From: Carnobacterium divergens DSM 20623
GTDB lineage: Bacteria > Bacillota > Bacilli > Lactobacillales > Carnobacteriaceae
Length of the DNA stretch: 64,000 bases
NCBI RefSeq assembly: GCF_000744255.1
Contig: NZ_JQLO01000001.1
Coordinates: 2,418,001 to 2,482,000 of the forward strand
Direction of reading: 5' to 3'
In this document: piece after piece, positions 7,916 through 16,615 of the stretch
How positions within the stretch are numbered: the stretch's first letter is position 1
Layout of the letters: each line of letters opens with the position of its first letter
The notes under the pieces: generated by a model
Databases searched by the model: none
What the model saw: only the letters and a program-made list of their open reading frames with translations
Told to the model about the DNA's origin: nothing
Program-made: the position numbers and the translations under genes

Positions 7916-8302
7916 ATTGATCTCCTTTATTTTTTCAAATTTATCAGGCTAGTTTATACTATCGATTAGTTGCATTAAATCACTTGTAATATAAAACTTC
8001 ACTACCTATAATAGTCCAATTTTAAAGGAGGGAAGTCAACTGATTTATGGAAAATTATCGTTGTTTTTTTTTGCGTATTTTCGTCTCAGAAAAGGGAAAA
8101 AATAAAAAATAACTTGTAAGCGAATATCCTCGTTTAATATTTACTAGTTTTCCTTAATTATATAAGGGTTTCATTATTATGTTATCTAAATAAAAGAACA
8201 AGATTAAAGTTGAAAAAAGTAGTTAAATAGTTTAGTTTTATTTTTACAAAAACGTGAATTATTTTGAAACACTAAAAGAATAGCCTTTTTTTAAAACGAG
8301 AA
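7916..8302. other. AT-rich intergenic region upstream of the actin-like gene
   Basis: No gene is visible in these roughly 390 bases. It should hold the promoter of the actin-like gene on the minus strand. A TTGACT is readable on that strand at 8034-8039, followed by TATTAT after an overlong 20-base spacer, so the promoter call is weak. No iteron array of the kind expected for a plasmid centromere was seen, although the region is too AT-rich to exclude weak repeats by eye. Confidence 0.4.
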
Positions 8303-8339
8303 GAAAAAAAAGACATCCTTAATTTATTTTAAGGATGTC
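8303..8339 (-). terminator. Terminator of the sugar-ABC ATPase gene
   Basis: GACATCCTT and AAGGATGTC pair around an AT-rich loop, followed on the minus strand by eight T. It lies about 60 bp after the stop of the ATPase gene. Confidence 0.85.
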
Positions 8340-8400
8340 GAAAAAGGGATTATTTATTTATCAAAAACATTATTTTCATAATGGAATGATTTTTTACAGG

Positions 8401-9504
8401 TTAACGAATGACATCTTCTGTTTCAGGATCAAAGAAATGGCCTTTATTTAAATTAAAGGCTAGGTCAACAAATTCGCCTGGATTATGGAAATCTCTTGCA
8501 TCTACTTTAGAGATAAATTCGGTGTTATCAATACGAGTATACAACATTGTTTCGGCACCTAGTAATTCCGAAACGACAACTTCAGCATGAACAACACTTT
8601 CTGGATTTGAATCAAGGGTGATTTGCTCACTATGAATATCTTCTGGACGGATACCAAAGATTAATTTTTTGCCTTCGTATCCTTTTCCTTCTAGTAATTT
8701 ACGTTTTCCTTCTGGAATTACTAATTTTAGTCCTAAACCATTAGAAATAACATTGCCTGTTAACGTGACCTCGAAGAAATTCATAGCTGGGGAACCAATA
8801 AAGCCGGCTACAAAGACATTTTTAGGTGTGTCGTATACTTCTTTAGGTGATCCAATTTGTTGAACAAAGCCATCTTTCATGATGACGATTCGATCGGCCA
8901 TTGTCATAGCTTCTGTTTGGTCATGGGTTACATAGATAGTAGTAGTTTCCAAACGACGATGTAATTTCGCAATTTCAGCACGCATGGCAACTCTTAGTTT
9001 TGCATCTAAGTTGGATAGTGGTTCATCCATCAAGAAAACTTTAGCGTCACGAACAATTGCACGTCCTAAAGCTACACGTTGACGTTGTCCACCGGATAAA
9101 GCAGCTGGTTTGCGTTGTAAGTATTCTGTTAAACCAAGAATTTCACCTGCTTCTTCTACTCTTTTTTTAATTTCGGCTTTATCGTATTTACGTAATTTTA
9201 AACCAAAAGCCATATTGTCGTATACAGTCATATGCGGATAAAGAGCATAGTTTTGGAAAACCATCGCAATGTCACGATCTTTAGGTGCTACATCATTCAT
9301 TAAAGTATCGCCGATGAAAAGTTCTCCTTCGCTGATATCTTCTAGTCCAGCAATCATTCTCAATGTAGTTGATTTTCCGCAACCAGAGGGTCCAACGAAG
9401 ACAATAAATTCACGATCTTGAATAGTTAAATTAAAATCTGTAACTGAAAAGTTTTCAGCATTGTCATATTTTTTATAAATGTTATTTAAAGCAATCTCTA
9501 CCAT
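8401..9504 (-). CDS. msmK: Sugar ABC transporter ATP-binding protein, MsmK/UgpC/MalK family
   Basis: The 367-residue protein has Walker A (GPSGCGKST), the signature LSGGQRQRVALGRA, Walker B (VFLMDEPLSNLDAKLR) and the switch His (THDQTEAM). A C-terminal regulatory TOBE-type domain follows (FGIRPEDIHSE). It hydrolyses ATP to drive uptake of oligosaccharides. No permease or binding-protein gene is adjacent, so it probably serves several distant importers, as MsmK does in streptococci. The frame extends to 9519, but MVEIALNNIYKKYDNA is the family's usual N-terminus, so the ATG at 9504 is preferred. A cre-like site lies 48 bp upstream, implying CcpA control. Confidence 0.93.
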   Translation of the reverse strand: MVEIALNNIYKKYDNAENFSVTDFNLTIQDREFIVFVGPSGCGKSTTLRMIAGLEDISEGELFIGDTLMNDVAPKDRDIAMVFQNYALYPHMTVYDNMAFGLKLRKYDKAEIKKRVEEAGEILGLTEYLQRKPAALSGGQRQRVALGRAIVRDAKVFLMDEPLSNLDAKLRVAMRAEIAKLHRRLETTTIYVTHDQTEAMTMADRIVIMKDGFVQQIGSPKEVYDTPKNVFVAGFIGSPAMNFFEVTLTGNVISNGLGLKLVIPEGKRKLLEGKGYEGKKLIFGIRPEDIHSEQITLDSNPESVVHAEVVVSELLGAETMLYTRIDNTEFISKVDARDFHNPGEFVDLAFNLNKGHFFDPETEDVIR

Positions 9505-9551
9505 GATATCATCCCACATTCTATTTATTTTGTTGTTAAATCAAGTATATT

Positions 9552-9565
9552 AGAAAACGGTTTCA
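9552..9565 (-). promoter_or_regulatory. Catabolite-responsive element (cre) before msmK
   Basis: Read on the minus strand the site is TGAAACCGTTTTCT, which matches 13 of 14 positions of the CcpA consensus TGWAANCGNTNWCA (only the last base differs). Its place just upstream of the ATPase start fits carbon catabolite repression of this shared sugar-uptake ATPase. Confidence 0.7.
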
Positions 9566-9750
9566 TTTGGTATGGCGTAATGCACAAAAAAGACTTAATA
9601 GTTTCGTAAAAGCTGCACAAAATAAGCGCGCTAGCAAGGATGAGATTAAAAATTTCTTTTTTTTAAGAAAAAATTTCAATAAAAGTTTCATCTTAATATG
9701 CTACTATTAAGAAGAATAAGCCGGTATTTGAAAAGGAGCGAAATAATAAA

Positions 9751-9978
9751 ATGATTGAAAAAAATTGGGATGATGGTGTAATTTATAATATCGGATTTAT
9801 GGCGCAAATTCATTTGAAAAACGGAGAAATCAATCAAAAAGAAATTCATCAAACAATAGTGTTGCCTATGACTCTTTCTGAACTAGAAATTAAAGTCCTT
9901 ATTTTGGAAAAATTTGATCATATTATAGAAGTGACTTATGTAGATGAATTATACTCCGCTTTGATTTTAAAAAACTAA
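9751..9978 (+). CDS. Small hypothetical protein, 75 aa, paralogue of the gene at 20968
   Basis: The soluble 75-residue protein starts MIEKNWDDGVIYNIGF behind AAAAGGAGCG. It aligns over its whole length with the 68-residue protein at 20968-21174 (shared pattern IE-x2-W-x-D-x2-IY, a TLVFP/TIVLP turn, a hydrophobic helix, then I-I-x-V and a final A-L-x-L/K). It is therefore a member of a small duplicated family, of unknown function. It is monocistronic with its own terminator. Confidence 0.7.
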   Translation: MIEKNWDDGVIYNIGFMAQIHLKNGEINQKEIHQTIVLPMTLSELEIKVLILEKFDHIIEVTYVDELYSALILKN

Positions 9979-9992
9979 AAATAAGTAGATTG

Positions 9993-10034
9993 AAAAACGC
10001 AGTTTAAGAGAAAGTTTCTTAGACTGCGTTTTTT
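9993..10034. terminator. Bidirectional terminator
   Basis: ACGCAGT and ACTGCGT, extended by TAAGA/TCTTA, pair with A-run and T-run flanks. It ends the small gene on the left and the convergent exporter genes on the right. Confidence 0.85.
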
Positions 10035-10037
10035 AGA

Positions 10038-10487
10038 TTAAAAGTGTTCTTTTTTTTCACGGAAATTACGAATATTGTGGTTAAATACTTCAGAAATGAC
10101 TAAGCCAGATGCGATAGCGCCAGCAACTAACAGAACCTTTACGCTAAATGAGACGGCGGCTACATAGTCTCCTAAAACAAGATTACGAACTGCTTGATAA
10201 GCCAAGGCACCAGGAACCAATGGAACAATACCTGGAATGTTAAAAATAGTCACAGGCAGTTTTTTTATTCTGGAAAAGAGATTACTGAAAATAGCTACGG
10301 TGAACGCGCCTAAAAAGGTTGCTAAAACAGTACTAACACCAAATTGACCTGTTCCCCAATAAACAATCCACCCTAGCATCCCTGTTAAACCACAGCTTAT
10401 TAAAGAACGTTTTGGTACATTTGTAATAATGGCAAAAGCAGCCGTTGTTAAAAAACTAAAGGCTAATTGAATAGTTAAGTCAAACAT
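10038..10487 (-). CDS. ThrE-type threonine/serine exporter, small subunit (YjjB/DUF3815)
   Basis: The 149-residue protein has four to five membrane segments and the conserved loop FNIPGIVPLVPGALAYQAVR, typical of the ThrE_2 half of the split threonine/serine exporter. In actinobacteria both halves are fused in ThrE; here they are separate genes. AAAGGAGCTC precedes the ATG, 21 bp after the large-subunit gene. It probably forms a membrane complex with that subunit to export small hydroxy amino acids or related metabolites; the substrate is not proved by sequence. Confidence 0.85.
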   Translation of the reverse strand: MFDLTIQLAFSFLTTAAFAIITNVPKRSLISCGLTGMLGWIVYWGTGQFGVSTVLATFLGAFTVAIFSNLFSRIKKLPVTIFNIPGIVPLVPGALAYQAVRNLVLGDYVAAVSFSVKVLLVAGAIASGLVISEVFNHNIRNFREKKEHF

Positions 10488-10508
10488 AGTGGTAGAGCTC
10501 CTTTCTGT

Positions 10509-11261
10509 TTAATAGAACATTTGGAAGACGACAGCGATTCCGATTCCAATCATACAAGCAGTAATCAATGCTTCTGTACCCCGTGCCATACCAGACAATA
10601 AATGCCCTGCTAATAAATCACGAACTGAATTGGTAATCGGTACGCCAGGAACTAAAGGCATGACGCTTCCGATAATCATTCCATCTACACTGACACCCCA
10701 TCCAATTGAGACCGTTGTAATAGCAAGCAATCCAATCACAAAAGCAGCAAAAAATTCAGCTAAAAATTTAACTTTTAAAAATTCATTACTATAGTAATAA
10801 ACAGCAAAACCAATGGCTCCAATAATGCAGGATTGAATAAAGTCAGGCCATGCACCACCAAATAGAATCATTAAGGTACCACTAACCACAGCGGCTGCGA
10901 TAATTTGTAACCAAATAGGAAAAAAATCATTTTCACTTTCCACCTGTTTAAGATGTGTGGAAAGTGTTGGGAGATCAATTTTTTGAGCGGAAAATTCTCG
11001 AGATAAATCATTTACTTTGGATACACGTTCAAGATTGATTGAACGGCTGGGAATTTGTTGTAATTTAACAGAGCTTCCGCCTTCTATTGCCATAAAAATA
11101 CCCGTTGGAGTTACAAAACTAATCCCTTTTTTACCACTTTCAACAGTCGCGATTCGATTCATCGTATCTTCTACCCGATACATCTCAGCGCCACTCTCCA
11201 TCATAATTTTACCTGCTAAAAGACAAGTATCTAATAATAAGTCTGTATAGGCTTTTGACAA
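10509..11261 (-). CDS. ThrE-type threonine/serine exporter, large subunit (YjjP/DUF1212)
   Basis: The 250-residue protein starts with a soluble part (LLLDTCLLAGKIMMESGAEMYRVEDTMNRIA) characteristic of DUF1212, containing the conserved GAE-x-Y-R-V-E motif. Five membrane segments follow, with MPLVPGVPITNSVRDLLAGH near residue 210. It starts at a TTG, with AAAGGAGG eight bases upstream and no better ATG. It is the first gene of a two-gene operon with the small subunit. Confidence 0.87.
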   Translation of the reverse strand: MSKAYTDLLLDTCLLAGKIMMESGAEMYRVEDTMNRIATVESGKKGISFVTPTGIFMAIEGGSSVKLQQIPSRSINLERVSKVNDLSREFSAQKIDLPTLSTHLKQVESENDFFPIWLQIIAAAVVSGTLMILFGGAWPDFIQSCIIGAIGFAVYYYSNEFLKVKFLAEFFAAFVIGLLAITTVSIGWGVSVDGMIIGSVMPLVPGVPITNSVRDLLAGHLLSGMARGTEALITACMIGIGIAVVFQMFY

Positions 11262-11425
11262 GAGAAAACCTCCTTTAATTAAATGGATTTCTAAGCATTC
11301 ATACTCACTAATAGTATCTTAAAAAGCGCAAGATGGCTAGTTTTTTTACAAGCAAAAGTAACTAGACTTCTCAGTTTAAAGACGAACGTTTTTTAGAAGT
11401 AAGGGATTTCAATTTAGCTTTTTTT

Positions 11426-11474
11426 ATGAAAAGTTTTTCATTTTTTATAAAAAAGCTTTCATTTTTCATGAAAA
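11426..11474. promoter_or_regulatory. Clustered TTTTCAT palindromes between the ThrE-like operon and add
   Basis: Two perfect palindromes lie close together: ATGAAAA-GT-TTTTCAT at 11426-11441 and TTTTCATGAAAA at 11463-11474, with a further CTTTCAT at 11456-11462. The repeated half-site at helical-turn spacing suggests a regulator site controlling add, the divergent exporter, or both. The regulator is unknown. Confidence 0.4.
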
Positions 11475-11525
11475 TCCGTTATCATCAATTAACTATTTCG
11501 TTACTTTAAAAAGGAGATGACACGA

Positions 11526-12545
11526 TTGGAACAAAAAACAGTTGAAAATTTGCCAAAAGTAGAATTACATTGTCACTTAGATGGATCTGTAAGTAAAAAA
11601 ACACTTCGCAACATTGCTAATGAGCAGGGTTATGAACTTCCTGAAAATGAAGAAGCCCTATGCACCTTAGTAGAAGCGGGTGAAGGCTGTCAAAGTTTGT
11701 TGGAATATATTGGGAAATTTGAGACGGTTTTAGATTGCTTACAAGTAGAGTCAGCTCTTGAAGAAGTTGCGTATGAATTGACTGGGGACGTTGCAAAAGA
11801 AAATGTGACCTATATAGAAGTTCGTTTTGCACCCATGCTTTCAACGCGTAAAGGGTTATCTGCAGAACGCGTCATCCAATCGGTAGTAGAAGGATTAAAA
11901 AAAGGTGAACGAGATTTTGGTGTTAAAAGTAACGGAATTTTATGTATGATGCGAGGGCATCAGGAAAAAGACAACCTAGAGATTGTTGAATTGACGAAAG
12001 AATTTTTAGGTCAAGGGATTGTAGGGATTGATTTAGCAGGTGACGAAGCCAATTATCCGCCAAAAGAGTATAAAAAAATAATTAAGTTAGCAGTAGAGTA
12101 TGATTTACCCATAACCCTTCATGCAGGTGAATGTGGTTGTGCAACAAATGTGCAAGATTCAGTCGATTTAGGAGCTACTCGAATTGGCCATGGGATTGCT
12201 CTAAAAGATGATCCAGAGATTTTAAATTATTGTATTTCAAAAGGGATTACCGTTGAAATTTGTCCAAACAGTAACTTGCAAACAAAAACGGTAGACAAAT
12301 GGGAAAACTACCCCTTTGAAGAATTTCAAAAAGCTGGATTGAAATTGGCTGTTAGTACAGATAATCGAGCTGTTTCTAATACTAATTTAACAAAAGAATT
12401 TATGACATTAGACCGTTTGTATCAAATTGGCTATAAAGGAATGGAAGAATTAACACTTAATGGCATTCAAGCTAGTTTTGCAGATGAAACAACGAAAAAA
12501 ATATTAAAAAAACAAGTTTTAGAGTCGTACCAGTTAGTCCATTAA
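11526..12545 (+). CDS. add: Adenosine deaminase
   Basis: The 339-residue TIM-barrel enzyme has the zinc ligands HCHLDGS near the N-terminus, LHAGECG (His and catalytic Glu), RIGHGI (His) and STDNRAVSN (Asp pair). It deaminates adenosine and deoxyadenosine to inosine in purine salvage. An ATG at 11517 directly abuts AAGGAG and cannot be used efficiently. The TTG at 11526, nine bases after the ribosome site, gives MEQKTVENLPKVELHCHLDG, the expected N-terminus. Upstream lies a cluster of TTTTCAT palindromes. Confidence 0.93.
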   Translation: MEQKTVENLPKVELHCHLDGSVSKKTLRNIANEQGYELPENEEALCTLVEAGEGCQSLLEYIGKFETVLDCLQVESALEEVAYELTGDVAKENVTYIEVRFAPMLSTRKGLSAERVIQSVVEGLKKGERDFGVKSNGILCMMRGHQEKDNLEIVELTKEFLGQGIVGIDLAGDEANYPPKEYKKIIKLAVEYDLPITLHAGECGCATNVQDSVDLGATRIGHGIALKDDPEILNYCISKGITVEICPNSNLQTKTVDKWENYPFEEFQKAGLKLAVSTDNRAVSNTNLTKEFMTLDRLYQIGYKGMEELTLNGIQASFADETTKKILKKQVLESYQLVH

Positions 12546-12569
12546 GAATAAGGATTGAGCCTACTATTC

Positions 12570-12606
12570 AAAAGATCAAAAATGAATCTATTTTTGGTCT
12601 TTTTTG
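12570..12606 (+). terminator. Terminator of add
   Basis: AAAGATCAAAAAT pairs with ATTTTTGGTCTTT (one G-T pair) and is followed by T6, 25 bp after the stop codon. Confidence 0.8.
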
Positions 12607-12648
12607 CGTTGATAATGCGAATATAAGCGCCAGATTATAATAATTCGT

Positions 12649-12677
12649 TTGACGTAATAATTATCGTTTGTTACAAT
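12649..12677 (+). promoter_or_regulatory. ahpC promoter with PerR-box-like sequence
   Basis: TTGACG at 12649 and TACAAT at 12672 are separated by exactly 17 bases. The spacer contains TAATAATTAT (12655-12664), matching the core of the PerR box TTATAATNATTATAA. A second similar run, TTATAATAATT, lies just upstream. Peroxide-responsive PerR control of ahpC is well known in Firmicutes; here it is inferred. Confidence 0.6.
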
Positions 12678-12716
12678 TAAACTAGTAAAACGAACTACTA
12701 AAAAGGAGTGGAAATA

Positions 12717-13280
12717 ATGAATTTAATCAATACTAAATTAATGGAATTTGAAGCAGATGCGTACCAAAATGGTGAATTTATTAAAGTAACAACCGATGAT
12801 GTTTTAGGAAAATGGAGTATTTTCTTCTTTTACCCAGCAGATTTCTCATTTGTTTGTCCAACTGAATTAGGAGACGTTCAAGATCACTATGCAGCATTAC
12901 AAGCGATTGATTGCGAAGTTTATTCAGTTTCAACCGACAGCCACTTTGTACATAAAGCGTGGGCGGATGCGACGGATACAATTGGAAAAATTCAATATCC
13001 AATGATTGCTGATCCAACTGGAAAAATCTCACGTTTCTTTGGCGTGATGGATGAAGAAGCTGGTCAAGCATACCGTGGTTCATTCGTCGTAAATCCAAGA
13101 GGCGAAATCAAAGCTTACGAAATCCATGATATGGGAATTGGTCGTAATGCCGATGAACTAGTTAGAAAATTAGAAGCTGCTCAATTCGTGGAAGAACATG
13201 GCGATCAAGTTTGTCCTGCAAACTGGAAGCCAGGAGCAGATACAATTGCACCAAGCCTAGACTTAGTTGGTAAAATTTAA
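12717..13280 (+). CDS. ahpC: Alkyl hydroperoxide reductase peroxidatic subunit AhpC
   Basis: The 187-residue 2-Cys peroxiredoxin has peroxidatic Cys in FSFVCPTELGD (near residue 47) and resolving Cys in GDQVCPANWKPG (near 166). It reduces hydrogen peroxide, organic hydroperoxides and peroxynitrite, and is recycled by AhpF, encoded next. A GTG at 12708 is in frame, but AAGGAG sits before the ATG at 12717, and MNLINTKL is the family N-terminus. The promoter has PerR-like elements. Confidence 0.95.
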   Translation: MNLINTKLMEFEADAYQNGEFIKVTTDDVLGKWSIFFFYPADFSFVCPTELGDVQDHYAALQAIDCEVYSVSTDSHFVHKAWADATDTIGKIQYPMIADPTGKISRFFGVMDEEAGQAYRGSFVVNPRGEIKAYEIHDMGIGRNADELVRKLEAAQFVEEHGDQVCPANWKPGADTIAPSLDLVGKI

Positions 13281-13292
13281 CATGAAATAAAT

Positions 13293-13332
13293 AGAAGCTC
13301 TGTTCCATAATGGATGGAATGGAGCTTTTTTT
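13293..13332 (+). terminator. Intra-operon hairpin between ahpC and ahpF
   Basis: AAGCTC and GAGCTT, extended by TTCCAT/ATGGAA with a bulge, are followed by T7. It probably attenuates ahpF relative to ahpC, giving the excess of AhpC usually needed. Confidence 0.7.
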
Positions 13333-13362
13333 AGAAGACAAATAAAAAGGAGTTTTGAAACG

Positions 13363-15048
13363 ATGACAGAACAGATATATGATTTGATTATTATTGGTGG
13401 TGGACCGGCAGGCTTGTCTGCAGGCATTTATGCAGGGCGGGCAATGTTGGACACCCTGATTATTGAAAAAGAAAAAATTGGTGGACAAGTGACAACGACT
13501 TCTGAAATTGTGAATTATCCAGGGGTTCGAAAATCAACTGGTGCAGGATTGACGGAAGAAATGTACTTACAAGCACAAGATTTTGGCGTGGAATTTGCGA
13601 CGGGCGAAATTAGTGAAGTTGGATTGGAACAAGAAGTTAAGATTATCAAAACAGCTACGACAACTTATAAAACCAGAGCAGTGATCATCGCAACGGGTGC
13701 ATCGGCACGTAAGATTGGATTTCCAGGAGAAACAGAATTTACAGGTCGAGGAATTGCGTATTGTTCAACCTGTGATGGTGAATTTTTCAGTGGCTTAGAT
13801 ATTTTTGTGATTGGTGGAGGTTATGCTGCGGCAGAAGAAGCGGTCTTTTTAACACGTTATGGAAAAAGTGTTACAATGATCATCCGAGAGCCAGATTTCA
13901 CCTGTGCTAAAATGACTGCAGATCAAGCAAAAAACAATCCAAATATTAAAATTATTTATAATACCGAAGTCAAAGAAGTAACAGGTGATGATTTCATGAA
14001 AAAAGCTGTTTTCTTAAACAATGAAACGGGGGAAACGTTTACTTATGAAGCTTCTGCAGAAGATGGCGCATTTGGGATGTTTGTATTCGCTGGGAATCAG
14101 CCAAGTACCGAAATCTTTGAAGGCAAAATTGAGTTAACGCCGCAAGGATTTATTCCTACGAATGAGCTCATGGAGACGAGTGTGACGGGTGTTTATGCAG
14201 CAGGTGATTTACGTGTTAAAGAATTGAGACAAATCGTTACAGCTGTAGCAGATGGTGGAATTTCAGCAACAGTTGCTGAAAAATACGTTACAAATGAAAA
14301 AGAACGTCTTGGATTGCCAGCCGTTAGTGAGAAAATGTTGAAAAAAGAAGTGAAAGAACATAAAGCAGAGTCTGTTAAAAAAGCTGAAAAGTCAAAAACT
14401 ACTGCTTCAAATGAGTGGTTCCCAGAAACGATGAAAGAGCAGTTAAAGGGTATTTTTAGTAAACTGACAACGAATGTAACCTTAGTGAATCTATTTGACC
14501 AAAATGATGCAAAATCAATTGAATTGCAAGCCTTTTTACAGCAAATTGAGCCTTTAAGTGAACATATTCAATTTGAAAACCGCATGTTGGGCCAAGACGA
14601 TGCATTTGAAAAGAAAATCAATTTAACAAGAACGCCCACAGCTGTCTTATTGAATGATCAAGGAGAATACACAGGAATTAAATTTAGTGGCGTTCCAAGT
14701 GGACATGAATTAAATTCATTAGTCTTAGCGATATACAACGTGGGAAGTGCGGGCCAACCGATTGAAGATGCATTAGTTCAACGGATTCAAAAATTACCTG
14801 CTTCAAAAATTGAAATTTGTGTCTCTTTAACCTGTCATTATTGCCCAGATGTAGTAGCAGCTTGTCAACGCATTGCCTCTCTTAATCATAAGGTAGAAGC
14901 AGAAATGATTGATACAGCCCTATTCCCTGATTTGAAAAAAGAGAAGAAAATTATGAGCGTTCCAGCGATGATTATGGATCATCAGCAAGTGATTTTCGGA
15001 GCTAAAACCTTAGAAGAAATCGTAACGGCATTAGAATCAGCTCAATAG
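13363..15048 (+). CDS. ahpF: AhpF-type disulfide reductase with permuted domain order
   Basis: The 561-residue protein begins with a thioredoxin-reductase module: FAD site IIGGGPAGLSAG, redox pair CSTCDGE near residue 140, NADPH site GGGYAAAEEA. From about residue 350 it has two thioredoxin folds, with the active pair CHYC near residue 485 (SLTCHYCPDVVAACQR). In classical enterobacterial AhpF the thioredoxin folds come first; here they follow the reductase, through a Lys-rich linker (about residues 322-345). This order is known in Enterococcus and lactobacilli. It transfers electrons from NAD(P)H to AhpC. AAAAGGAG precedes the ATG. Confidence 0.92.
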   Translation: MTEQIYDLIIIGGGPAGLSAGIYAGRAMLDTLIIEKEKIGGQVTTTSEIVNYPGVRKSTGAGLTEEMYLQAQDFGVEFATGEISEVGLEQEVKIIKTATTTYKTRAVIIATGASARKIGFPGETEFTGRGIAYCSTCDGEFFSGLDIFVIGGGYAAAEEAVFLTRYGKSVTMIIREPDFTCAKMTADQAKNNPNIKIIYNTEVKEVTGDDFMKKAVFLNNETGETFTYEASAEDGAFGMFVFAGNQPSTEIFEGKIELTPQGFIPTNELMETSVTGVYAAGDLRVKELRQIVTAVADGGISATVAEKYVTNEKERLGLPAVSEKMLKKEVKEHKAESVKKAEKSKTTASNEWFPETMKEQLKGIFSKLTTNVTLVNLFDQNDAKSIELQAFLQQIEPLSEHIQFENRMLGQDDAFEKKINLTRTPTAVLLNDQGEYTGIKFSGVPSGHELNSLVLAIYNVGSAGQPIEDALVQRIQKLPASKIEICVSLTCHYCPDVVAACQRIASLNHKVEAEMIDTALFPDLKKEKKIMSVPAMIMDHQQVIFGAKTLEEIVTALESAQ

Positions 15049-15060
15049 AATAAACAATCA

Positions 15061-15102
15061 AAACCCCAAGTTCATTTTCATTGAATTTGGGGTTTCGTTT
15101 TT
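15061..15102 (+). terminator. Terminator of ahpCF
   Basis: AAACCCCAA and TTGGGGTTT, extended by TTCA/TGAA, pair and are followed by a T-rich tract. Confidence 0.85.
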
Positions 15103-15179
15103 AATAAGCAGAAGCAGCCAATAAAACGATTAAATTTCCCTATTATTCAATCAATGAATCTGTATTTTTGTTTGGTTTT

Positions 15180-15188
15180 TGTTATACT
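15180..15188 (+). promoter_or_regulatory. Extended -10 promoter of the men operon
   Basis: TG-T-TATACT is an extended -10 element, 36 bases before the menF start. No good -35 hexamer is seen, which fits the extended -10 class. Confidence 0.5.
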
Positions 15189-15223
15189 AAGAAGTGATTA
15201 AGAGAATTAAGGAGCGAATCAAA

Positions 15224-16615
15224 ATGGTAGAATTACCAGTGGGTCTAGTAGCGCAAGTAGAAGAATTATTAACCAAACAAGAAAAAGTTTTAGTCAGCTG
15301 GGTAACAAAAATAGAGTCGTTGAACCTATTGATGATTTTTAAACAAGGAAAAGGAGTATATTCAACAAAACGCTTTTTTTGGCAAAATCCTTCAAAAAAG
15401 GTAACGCTAGTGGGATTAGGAAGTACAAATCAATTTTGCTCAAATAAAGGAATAACGAGTTATCAAGGTGTCCACGAATTTAATCAGCAATTAAAAAAAC
15501 AAACGGCAACGAATCAAAAAAGGCGCGCAACGGGTGCCCTTTTATTTGGTGGCTTTGACTTCGACCCTGAACGTGGAGAATCTAAAGAATGGCAAGATTT
15601 TCAATCGGCATTTTTTTATTTGCCAACGTATTTAGTAACTGTACTTTCAGAAGAAACCTACTTAACTATTAATTTTTACGTAGATTCTCAAACAGACTTA
15701 CATCAGAAGGCTAACGAATTTTTTGGGAAATGGGAAGAACTTCTTGAAGAACAAATAGTACCTAAAGCAGCCAAAGCAGTTGTTACCAACAAAACTGAAT
15801 TAGCAACAACAGAATGGATACAAGCCGTTGACGAAACAGTTGAATTGATTAAACAATCCACGACGTTACAAAAAGTGGTATTATCTAGGCAATTATTGGT
15901 TGAACACGATTCAGTTGTAGACGTTGAAGATGTTTTAGAGCGGCTGATGATGACGCAACAAAATAGTTATTTTTTTGTTTTAGAAAATAAAGAGAAAGCT
16001 TTTATTGGTGCAACGCCAGAACAATTACTTGCAGCAGAGAATCAGCATTATTATTCAGCTTGTGTAGCTGGATCTGCCCCAAGAGGGAAAACGAAAGCAG
16101 AAGATCAAGTCATTGGAGAGGCATTATTGAAGGATCATAAAAATACACATGAACACCATTTAGTTGTTGAAATGATTTCTGAAACCCTACGAACATTGAC
16201 GCTGGATTTGAATGTTTCTGGAAATCCAACACTTTTAAAAAATCGAGATATTCAGCATTTATTTGTGACAGTTGAAGGAAAAAGACAGGCGACTGTTCCA
16301 TTTCTAATGGCAGTTAAAGCCATGCATCCAACTCCAGCATTAGGTGGTTTACCAAGAAACGAGGCGTTAGCAGTTATTCGTGAAAAGGAGCCTTATCATC
16401 GTGGGTTTTATGGAGCACCAATTGGTTGGCTAAACCAAGATGACGAGGGAGAATTTGCTGTAGCTATTCGTTCAGCCTTACTAATGGAAAAGCAAAGTAT
16501 ATTATTTGCAGGTTGTGGCTTAGTAGCCGGTTCAAAATCAGCAGAAGAATTAATTGAAACAAGAATAAAATTTCAACCGATGTTAAGAGCTTTAGGAGGA
16601 TTAGATCATGAGTAA
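15224..16615 (+). CDS. menF: Isochorismate synthase MenF
   Basis: The 463-residue chorismate-binding enzyme has the conserved C-terminal core: KVVLSRQLLV, ENKEKAFIGATPEQLL, CVAGSAPRGKT, EHHLVVEMI, HPTPALGGLPR, EPYHRGFYGAPIGW and AIRSALL. It converts chorismate to isochorismate, the first step of menaquinone synthesis. The frame opens at 15194, but AAGGAG lies 9 bases before the ATG at 15224. Its end overlaps menD by 8 bp, so the two are translationally coupled. Confidence 0.93.
   Translation: MVELPVGLVAQVEELLTKQEKVLVSWVTKIESLNLLMIFKQGKGVYSTKRFFWQNPSKKVTLVGLGSTNQFCSNKGITSYQGVHEFNQQLKKQTATNQKRRATGALLFGGFDFDPERGESKEWQDFQSAFFYLPTYLVTVLSEETYLTINFYVDSQTDLHQKANEFFGKWEELLEEQIVPKAAKAVVTNKTELATTEWIQAVDETVELIKQSTTLQKVVLSRQLLVEHDSVVDVEDVLERLMMTQQNSYFFVLENKEKAFIGATPEQLLAAENQHYYSACVAGSAPRGKTKAEDQVIGEALLKDHKNTHEHHLVVEMISETLRTLTLDLNVSGNPTLLKNRDIQHLFVTVEGKRQATVPFLMAVKAMHPTPALGGLPRNEALAVIREKEPYHRGFYGAPIGWLNQDDEGEFAVAIRSALLMEKQSILFAGCGLVAGSKSAEELIETRIKFQPMLRALGGLDHE

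Noticed and set aside
6770-8302. Plasmid partition cassette integrated in the chromosome
   Set aside because: No ParR-like gene, no replication gene, no iteron array and no integration boundary were seen; kept only as an alternative in the actin-like gene entry.
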